In this document: piece after piece, positions 56,388 through 64,000 of the stretch
Position numbering within the stretch: the first letter of the stretch is position 1
Layout: each line of letters begins with the position of its first letter
Source of the DNA: Calocera cornea HHB12733
Taxonomy: Eukaryota > Basidiomycota > Dacrymycetes > Dacrymycetales > Dacrymycetaceae
DNA length: 64,000 nucleotides
Assembly (NCBI GenBank): GCA_001632435.1
Contig: KV424061.1
Coordinates: forward strand, 4,703-68,702
Reading direction: 5' to 3'
Translations under genes and position numbers: made by a program
The notes under the pieces: generated by a model
Seen by the model: the letters and a program-made list of their open reading frames with translations, nothing else
The model's database searches: none
Told to the model about the DNA's origin: nothing

Positions 56388-59300
56388 ATGAGACGGAATA
56401 TCCGAGGCATCGTAGCTTCCGTCTGTCCGATCCCGCTGATGCGCGCAAATCTTACATACCCGCGCTCAGACTCGGATGAGCCCGGACTGGATTGCCCTGT
56501 TTACTTTGATATGGCAGTCGAATGCCTCGGCTGTGGCAAGCTGTTTCAAACCTGGAGTGTCCTTAGACAACACGCGTCTCAAAGGAAGCACACGCCTTGC
56601 TTCGCTCCGTTTGAGCAGATGCTTCTCTCTGACGTCTCCTTCGGATTGGATTTCGAGTCTCCCTCGAACGAGAGCGCCCTTGTTGGAGAGGAAACATTCC
56701 TTGTCGATGGTGTCAGCATTCTGGACCGTCTTCCACCAAGAAATCAGCCGACTACGGCACCCTTTGCCGCTCTCCAGCCTCCAGAAAATGAAGAGAAGCG
56801 AACAATTTTCTCTGACATCTTTGAGGCCCCTCGACATCGCGTTCACTTTTCACCACCCGCAGGTGCATCTCTTCGACAAGACGAGGCATCTGCACCCACT
56901 CGTGGCCTCGAAGGCCCCAACCAAAATCCCTGGCATCCTTTCCATTCTGAGATCGACTTTCATGTTGCTCGTTGGCTCAAGGCGGAAAACATAAGTCAGT
57001 CCGCCACCGACAAATTGCTCACGGCCGAGGTACGAGCTTGCTATTTGACGATCCTACGGCCCTACTCATGCCTGAGGCAGTTCGTCAACACGCTTGGGCT
57101 TTCCTTCAAAAACAGTTACGAGCTCAATAACATTGTCGATATTGCTCTACCAGTTGCTCGCTTGCATTGGATGCGGACCGATATTCCCCTCCACAACTCA
57201 GATCATGTATCGGTGTTCTGGTATCGAAGTATCATGCAATCTATCAAGTCCCTCTGGAGTGATCCACGCTTTGCCGAGTGTCTGTCCGTTGGACCAGAGT
57301 TGCAGTTCACGGATGAACAGGCCGAGGTTCGTGTGTACTCGGAGATGTGGACAGGAAATTGGTGGCATAGGACGCAGGTACGTACAAACTGTTGCGCTGT
57401 TGCGGTTCTGTGGATTCATTATCGTGGTGATCAGGGACAACTACCCCCTGGATCAACACTCATTCCGTACATCTTAGCCTCCGACAAGACCCAGCTGACT
57501 CAGTTCACTGGGAATCGGCAAGGATATCCCATATATATGACTATTGGAAATCTTCCTATCGCAGTACGGAGAACAATCTCAACTCGCGCTGTTATCTTGA
57601 TTGGCTACTTGCCGACGGATTCGTTCGACGGCCTAGGACTGAGCGAAGAAGCTTGCAAGGTGGCACGACAGCGCCTGTTTCACTGCTGCATCCGAAAGCT
57701 ATTGGAGGAAACAAGAATACCAGGTTCTCAAGGTATCGAGCTGACATCTGGCGACGGTTCAGTCCGACGATGTTATCCTATACTGGCAGGTTGGATGGGG
57801 GATTATCCGGAGCAGTGTCTGGTGACGTGTACCCGCTATCTGCGTTGCCCGATCGGTGACATCGCTAGGAAGAACATGGGAATGGAGCTGACTGGCGACG
57901 AAGAAGTCTATTCCAACAGATGCACGATTGAATGCCGTCCAAGAAAACAACAGGTCACCGTTGACATTCTTAGGAAGAATATTGCGACATGCGATGCCGA
58001 TCCGGTCGATACGACACTCCAGCAGACAGATGGTGATGCGGCTCCGGAACCCAGATCCGAGAAATCTACCCTCCCTCTGTCGTGCACTCCACTGCAACTG
58101 TCAAGGAACCCAGCAACTCACCGCCAGGATGGCAAATTGCGCTCCTATAACGCGGTAACAAAGGCTCTATCACGCACCTCTGTTCCCGAGCCGTTCTTTG
58201 CCGATCTGCCTTCAGAGATCCATTCCTCGATGTATCCCGATATTCTCCATCAGCTCTTGCAGGGCGTGGTCAAGCACCTGGTGTCGTGGATCAAGCAGAT
58301 CGTAGGACAGAAGGAACTGGACCTGTGTTTTCAGAGTCAGCCGCCTGCCCATGGGGTACAACATTATGAGGGGGGCTTTCCCGACTTTGCACGGCTTACG
58401 GGCAAAGAGATCAAAGATATCTTCGCAGTCCTACCGGGAGCGATATGTGGATCTTCTGTCTTGCAACAGAAGGGAGCAGACGGGACACGCGTAATGAAGG
58501 CTACTTGCGCCCTGGCAGAGTTCTATCATCTTGCAAATCTCTCGATTCACTCCGACCAGACGCTCCCGCTGATGCGAAAGGCGTTACTGGATTTTCACAA
58601 GAACAAAGCAGGGTTTACCTCGCTGGGTGTTCGAAGCGATAAGGGCGTGGATCCTGATGGAATCCGTCAGTCTGTCTTACTCGTGTACAAACTGACCACT
58701 AACCACGGTTTGCCATGACAGAGAACCCGTTTTGTATACCCAAACTGCACGCGCTAGTTCACTACGTTTGGGCTATCGTGGAAGCCGGCCCATTGATTGG
58801 TTTTGACACCCAATTGAGCGAACGCCTCCATGCTGATATGGCGAAGGACCCTTTCCGGTCTAGTAGTCGAAGGCTGGACACAGCAACGAAGGAGATGGCC
58901 AAGTGGGTTGAGCGTCAAGAAACAATGAATGCATTTTGTTCACTCGTAGCATGGAGACAAGGTACGGGTCTCGCCCTTGAGGAGCGTGGGTGGACGAGTT
59001 CTGATTGTGCAACAAGGTCAACACGCTGGGCTCGGTGCCAAGCCAAGGCGGCGATCCGCGAATACGCGTTTACCGAATCAATGCCTCTTGGCAGTTCGTC
59101 CAACCTATCCTTCTGTAGCCATCGAAGACATCGTCAATCCCAAACGATGGGCCTGCGTTGACTTCCTCTCCGCTCTACATGAGTATGCTGTCAATAGTCG
59201 TCAAGCCCTCAGCGTAGTCACTATCCGCAGTCCCGATTTGACGTCCCTCAAATCGGTGTCGGTATGGTCGCGCTTCAACGTCGAAAGCCGACTCGGTTCA

Positions 59301-59838
59301 TACACGCATGTGTCAACGATCCATTCCCACGTCTATCGGGGCCAGGGAGAAGCACGACTTCGCAAGGCTCATCCAGCCCGATTCGACACCGTCCTGGTTG
59401 ATGTGGCAAATCAGACCTGCTGGGGTGTGGAAGGTACGCTATACTACGTCACAACTCTGATATTGGAGGACTGACTCCATACTCCCGCAAGCATTCGACA
59501 TTGCTCGAGTGAAGCTTATTTTTATGCTGCCTCGGGAGATTAGTCGCTCCGCATTCCGACAAGAGAATCCCGAGCCTCTTGCCTATGTCGAGTGGTTCAC
59601 CAAACCGTCTGCAAGCTCCATCCATCCCTCGGGACTTCATATCGTACAGAAATCTTTGTCCCAACAGGGTAGAGCATCGGCCAGCATTATTCCCTTGCAT
59701 ATGATCAGGCGCTCCTGCATGCTCCAGCCAAGTCCTTCAGATCACCGCCATTTCACATCTGCAACCGTTTTGGATCATTGCAATTCTTTCCTGCTTAACA
59801 GATATACCGACAGAGATATCTTTCAACTGCTCGGCTGA
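56388..59838 (+). CDS. Plavaka-type DNA transposase
   Basis: A first exon of about 2.3 kb has an N-terminal C2H2-like finger (CLGCGKLFQTWSVLRQHASQRKH), an Asp/Glu- and Trp-rich central domain (EVRVYSEMWTGNWWHRTQ, IPYILASDKTQLTQFTGNRQ, PIYMTIGNLP), the GDYPEQCLVTCTRYLRCP segment and FADLPSEIHSSMYPDILHQLLQGVVKHLVSWI. After an intron at about 58,690-58,719 follow IPKLHALVHYVWAIVEAGPL and ERLHADMAKDPFRSSSRRLD. Later exons (YPSVAIEDIVNP..., DIARVKLIFMLPREI, EPLAYVEWFTKPSASS, ASIIPLHMIRRSCMLQP) match the C-terminus usual in basidiomycete Plavaka elements. No internal stop was seen in the long exon. The family is abundant in Agaricomycetes. I could not find terminal inverted repeats by eye. The ATG at 56388 is the first in frame. 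Confidence 0.85.
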
Positions 59839-60615
59839 GCCGGTCCCAGTGCGTTGTGGAGTCGTGCTCTCGACGAGCGATGCAAGCTCGCAAGGTACGC
59901 AGTCCTTGCTTGTACCAGAAGCCTGTAGCTACCTGTAGCTCCCTCTTTTCTGCCTTCCTTCTTTCTGCCCTCCCTCTTTCTGCCCTCCCTCCTTTCTGCC
60001 CTCCCTCTTTCCTGCCCTCCCTCTTTTCTGCCCTCCCTCCTTTCTGCCCTCCCTCTTTCCTGCCCTCCCTCTTTCCTGCCCTCCCTCTCTTCTGCCCTCC
60101 CTCTTTCCTGCCCTCCCTCTTTTCTGCCCTCTTTCCTGCCCTCCCTCTTTTCTGCCCTCCCTTTTTCCTGCCCTCCCTCTTTCCTGCCCTCCCTCTTTTA
60201 TGCACCCCTTCTTTTCTGCCTTCCCTCTTTTCTGCCCGCCCTCTTTCCTGACCATCTGAGTTCACAGACATAACTGAATGGCCCAACCGACCAACATCAC
60301 CAGTCGACACTCACCTCAAACCTTTCTGAGGGCAAGCCTTCGGTTCTCATTTACCTCACTAGATGTTAGATAGAATTGGCTGTGGCTGGTCTTTCATTTA
60401 GCCGATGTTTACATGTGGCTTAGTAGTAGACTACATTTACACATACACCGCTAACCCATGGGTAAGGACGAGTGTCAACGGGCCATGCGCGGTAGCGAGA
60501 CATCAGGGCGACTCTTCAATATAGCCTCAAGGTCATTGAATGATTACAGTGTGTGCTTTGTAAAACAGGAAGAGGATGGAAGTGATTGTCTCCTGTACAA
60601 TGTACCGTTCATATG
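59839..60615. other. Intergenic region with minisatellite between transposase and RAD17
   Basis: Convergent 3' ends; half of the region is the minisatellite annotated separately, the rest shows nothing recognisable. Confidence 0.6.
59938..60250. repeat. Minisatellite, about 16-bp pyrimidine-rich unit
   Basis: About 20 tandem copies of a CTGCCCTCCCTCTTTC-like unit with C/T substitutions and length variants (12-16 bp). Strong strand asymmetry: one strand is almost entirely pyrimidine, the other purine, which can form triplex (H-) DNA. Confidence 0.95.
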
Positions 60616-63091
60616 CTAGGCTTCCTCGATATCATCCTCCTCAATCCACCCGGTCAAAGACGTACCCGCACCTTGGTCTTCGTTAGCTTCAGATTCCATC
60701 CCGTAGGTCTGAGACAGAGTCGTATCGTCCTCGAGGCAGGCAGCTGCCGTTTCGTCAAGAAGCTGCATCGATGTGCTTATCTTCTGTATTCCCCACGGCA
60801 TTGAGGCCAAATCCAAGATACCGGGGTGCTGCAGCCCCCCGGTACGTCCGACGAGCCAGGCTCGTTCAATCATATCAACAGGCTTAGCATCTCGTGTCGC
60901 GAAGATGTCGTGGCGAGCCCATGACCGCAAGGACTGACGAGCATCGCGCTCCGATTGACCGAAATCCCAATACGGGCTTTTGCCGAGTTTCTGACCCATC
61001 TTTGGCACTGGAGATGGAAGCGACAACAGCAGTCCACGTGCCGTGATGTGAAACGAATACTCAGGCAAGTATGCATTAAGAGGCTGAGGTCGGTGTCAAT
61101 ACCATCCTTCGGGGAAAAGGCACGATGAACGTACTTCTGAGTCAAAATGAAAGACCTCGCCAGTATCGCCGTCACTAAGACGCGCCGAAGCGGCTTCAAG
61201 ATCTTCCAAGTCGAGGCAGAACAAAGGATAGTTGTGGTGCAGGTAGGGTAAAAGCAGTGATACGTCGACTGGTGAATCTGAATACAGAATCTGCACACTA
61301 CGTCAGCCCCGAATGATAGAGGGAGGTGAAACATATCGGACATTCACGTCGACCTTGGATGGACGTCTATAGAAAGCCGATAAATGCATCGGTAAGCAGA
61401 GTTCGGTTGTGGAAACCGGGACTTCGCCCTCCTCAGGAGTATCGCCGAATCCTGAACGAATAGGCGTCACACTAGGAAGTCAATACAGCATCAACGGCGG
61501 CTTACGCTTGTTGTACAGAATCTTTCCCAGCATGTGAAATAGCGCCAGAACCTGCTCATTTCTCGTTATGCCCTGGATGCTTAAAGCACAGCGGACAATG
61601 TCAGATCAGCCTCTCAGCGGTGACAAGTGTGCGTACATTTGTTTCACAGCCTCCGCAGGATCTTCCCTTCGCCCATTCTTCTCCACAACCCTTGCCTTCC
61701 CTTTCACGATCTCTCGAATGGGCAATCGACAAGCAAACTGTAAAGCATTGATAGCACTGCGGACATCTCCCATAGAGCCCTCCACGATGGCATTGAGCGT
61801 ATGGGGTAGCATCCGATGGTCGATGAGAGTGGGCTGTATGCACCTGATAATTCGTGAAAGTGCGGTTCACATGAAGGTCGGCGCGATAGGATTGAATCTG
61901 TCCTCCTTCAGTGATCAGCCAGTTTGATGTAACAGCATAGGACTTACTGAATTTCCGCCACAGATGGGTTCTGCAACAAACGCGAGCCCAGGATACTTCT
62001 TATATCCCACGTCATGTCCCGGTGAAAGGACTCTGGCTCCATTCCCCTCCTACCACTCTCGCTCACGATCAGTAGAAGCGGCGGTGATCCCGGGGTCGTA
62101 ATGAAATCTTCAACATCCAGTTGAAAAGCCTCTTTCGTTCCAGAATGAAGAAGGTTTGGCAGATCCTCCAACAGAACGACGGTGTGCCGAGGTGTCGAAG
62201 AGAGCGTGGCTGCCTCTGAGGACTGTCGTACCATATCGAGCTGCTGGGGGATCTCACTTATATGCGATAAAAAGTTGGAGAACTTGTCTGAAAGGGTTTC
62301 TTGATCTGTTAGACACGGACAAATGAGTTAGTCCCGTCGGCTGGTTACTTTCTTCGGTACGTACCGCTCTCGGCAAATCGACTGGGAGTCGTGCGGAAGT
62401 TTTGCCACTCCACAATCTCAAAGCCCATCTCACGGGCTAGTGCTTGGACCGTTGCGGTTTTACCGGAGCCGGCAGGACCAGTGAGTGCCAGAAGTTTCTA
62501 TTGTGAGCTGTTAGCTGCCCAAAGAGGGTATCGACTGCTGCACGTACACGATACTTTTTTAGCTGTTTGTTAAGCCCGCCGTCCAGGGCTTCCTCAATCC
62601 AGTGACGTACAGCGTCGACCTTGCGTTTGTGAACAGCCAAGTCGCTCTATTCAGAATTACATCAGTAGCCATGAAGGTAAGCGCATATACGTACCGAACT
62701 TCGCGGAGAATACAGATCTATCCATAAGCCAGAATCTGGAGTACGTAAGGAGGTGCTGAGGGAAGAGACAGTCGGATCAATGCGCACCATTGGCGGACCT
62801 CGTCCCTCGATTTCCTTCATTCGTCGACACTCTAGCCTGGGAGCTGCCCACAGATTGAACGCTGAGCAAGTCTTCAGATGAAGGCGGCGAGGGAATGTTC
62901 AGAAGAAACCTCGTCTTTGCACATGTAGCTTCAGCGCATATACAGGGCAATAACAGCACATCCATGCGCACCTTAGAGCTCGCTCTCAACGGCTTTATAC
63001 TGCCATTCACTGGCGTAACGCCCAGTTGAACATGCTTAATTAGTTCCTTGCCTCGCCTACTCTTCTTGATCGGGGTTTTGCTCGGTGCCAT
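60616..63091 (-). CDS. RAD17: RAD17 checkpoint clamp loader
   Basis: Spliced gene whose exons encode MAPSKTPIKKSRRGKEL, LWIDLYSPRS, SDLAVHKRKVDAVRHWIEEA, the Walker A segment LALTGPAGSGKTATVQALAREMG with EIVEWQNF, then the Walker B variant HTVVLLEDLPNLLH typical of Rad17, followed by SPPLLLIVSESG, FNPIAPTFM...ALSRI, GDVRSAINALQFACR and a C-terminal region YSDSPVDVSLLLPYLHHNYP, SPYWDFGQSERDARQSLRSW. It replaces Rfc1 in the clamp loader that puts the 9-1-1 ring on damaged DNA. All landmarks are in the expected order and the length (about 650 residues) is normal for fungal Rad17. It ends with an acidic tail WIEEDDIEEA. Confidence 0.93.
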
Positions 63092-63731
63092 CCTGTATGC
63101 AGGTGTTGGACTTGTTCAGAAGAAGAAAAAACTGAAGACAAGACCGAGACGTGGACGAGGTGGTGGTCCGTCTGGGAGAGGGTGCGTAAGTACAAGCGCT
63201 GCATCAAGACGCGTCCAGCGCTGCGCGTGCAGTGTGACATTTCCTGTTGCATTCGCGTGACAGTGCAAACCATATCATAGACTGTACAGAGTGAATCATT
63301 GGAACGGGTGTTATACATACATCTGAACTATATTAATGGTGATCGAGCCGAGGAGGGCCGACTATCCCGGTGCAGTCTGTACAGCCAGGCTGTGTACTCG
63401 AAGCTGTAAACAATTCAATGATGGTGTCTTTCGCTTTGAAGCCGGTGCCTCACAGATTCTAACAGATGACTATGCATCCACAGTGCGACTGAGCTTGTGA
63501 GAAGGTAGTTTCTTGTATGCTGGCGTCTACAATAGGATCAGGTCTTTGGCGCAACGCTTGAACACAGCTATATGCGCACTAGAACATAGATTAGGCGGGT
63601 CCATTCTGCGGATGCAGCACCACCAGACGAGATTCGTTCGTGGCAATCGTATTAGGCTGAGTACTGCCCGTCGGTGAGGCGACTGCTCAACGAACATCAA
63701 TGTATGCGCGTCCGTCGGCGACCATGGAGCA
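63092..63731. other. Intergenic region upstream of RAD17
   Basis: 640 nt between the RAD17 start and the end of the next minus-strand gene; no exon recognised. Confidence 0.5.
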
Positions 63732-64000
63732 CTAACCAGTATCTTTCATCCTGCGCAACTTAGTCATGGCTTGATAGAACCGCTTGTCTGAACAGTTGAG
63801 GAGGTAATACCACTCTTCATGTGTGAATTTGCCTGCAGATAGATGGGTAAGCGTGCAATTAACAGAAGGAGAAGGAGACTAAGAAGGCATACGAGCACGT
63901 TTTGGTGAGATGCCCACTTCGCTGTGCCGCAGGGTATCCATCACTTCTTCGGTGTTATTATCAGAGACTCCCAAGTGACTAGACTCCTCCTGCACTACTG
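63732..64000 (-). CDS. 3' end of an unidentified gene running off the window
   Basis: Two minus-strand exons, 64000-63893 and 63832-63732, joined across an intron with GTATGC donor and CTGCAG acceptor. They encode ESSHLGVSDNNTEEVMDTLR then HSEVGISPKRAR, followed by KFTHEEWYYLLNCSDKRFYQ and AMTKLRRMKDTG before a stop. The KRAR patch may be a nuclear signal. I do not recognise the protein; the upstream part lies outside the window. Confidence 0.6.

Noticed and set aside
59795..60310. 171-codon minus-strand frame rich in Lys, Arg, Glu and Gly
   Set aside because: It is the translation of the purine strand of a minisatellite, open in all frames and without conservation signals.
1..64000. CRISPR array, bacterial operon or prophage
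   Set aside because: No spaced palindromic repeats; introns throughout show a eukaryotic nuclear genome.

Overview
The window reads as nuclear DNA of a filamentous basidiomycete, most likely an Agaricomycete. Nearly every gene is cut by 47-80 nt introns, the sequence is GC-rich, and the content is typical of mushroom-forming fungi: a class I hydrophobin, a Plavaka-type transposase, copper-fist regulators and a basidiomycete-specific orphan family. The species is inferred, not proven. Exon joins were made by hand from GT/GC-AG sites and protein-family alignment, so inner boundaries of the longer genes are approximate.

Layout. 1.8-4.9 kb: tandem pair of orphan-family genes with an N-terminal PY-like motif and a C-terminal CaaX box. 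6.0-8.3 kb: secreted amidase. 8.6-10.8 kb: membrane-anchored histidine acid phosphatase (phytase-like). 10.9-13.2 kb (minus): OPI10/Hikeshi and a DGK1-like CTP-dependent diacylglycerol kinase. 14.0-14.6 kb: hydrophobin. 15.1-17.5 kb (minus): mitochondrial ABC1/ADCK-type kinase interrupted by a 100-N assembly gap. 17.9-19.9 kb: ArfGAP with a glutamine-rich NPF tail. 20.2-20.9 kb (minus): a small KPWE-motif protein resembling PEX39, divergent from MRE11 (21.1-24.3 kb). 26.1-27.4 kb: GDP-mannose pyrophosphorylase. 28.4-30.5 kb (minus): copper-fist factor A.

30.5-36.8 kb is gene-poor and holds short tandem arrays. It is followed by a complete Tc1/mariner element with 40-bp terminal repeats and TA target duplication (36,779-38,119). 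39.6-40.1 kb: divergent FKBP12. 41.4-44.7 kb: two NADPH-dependent alkenal/alkenone reductase paralogs (a third lies at 52.0-53.1 kb). 44.9-45.7 kb (minus): Mn-superoxide dismutase with a 16-nt pseudo-intron and a frameshift. 46.1-47.3 kb (minus): uncharacterised spliced gene. 47.5-48.8 kb: copper-fist factor B. 49.6-50.6 kb: secreted orphan protein. 53.9-56.3 kb: RPA1-like OB-fold protein lying directly upstream of a Plavaka-type transposase (56.4-59.8 kb). Then come a 16-bp minisatellite, RAD17 (60.6-63.1 kb, minus) and the 3' end of an unknown gene running off the window.

Functional themes are housekeeping (MRE11, RAD17, GDP-mannose supply for cell wall and glycosylation, lipid and quinone metabolism, peroxisome import) mixed with an accessory segment from about 30 to 60 kb. 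That segment holds redox and copper genes, transposons and duplicated or decaying genes.
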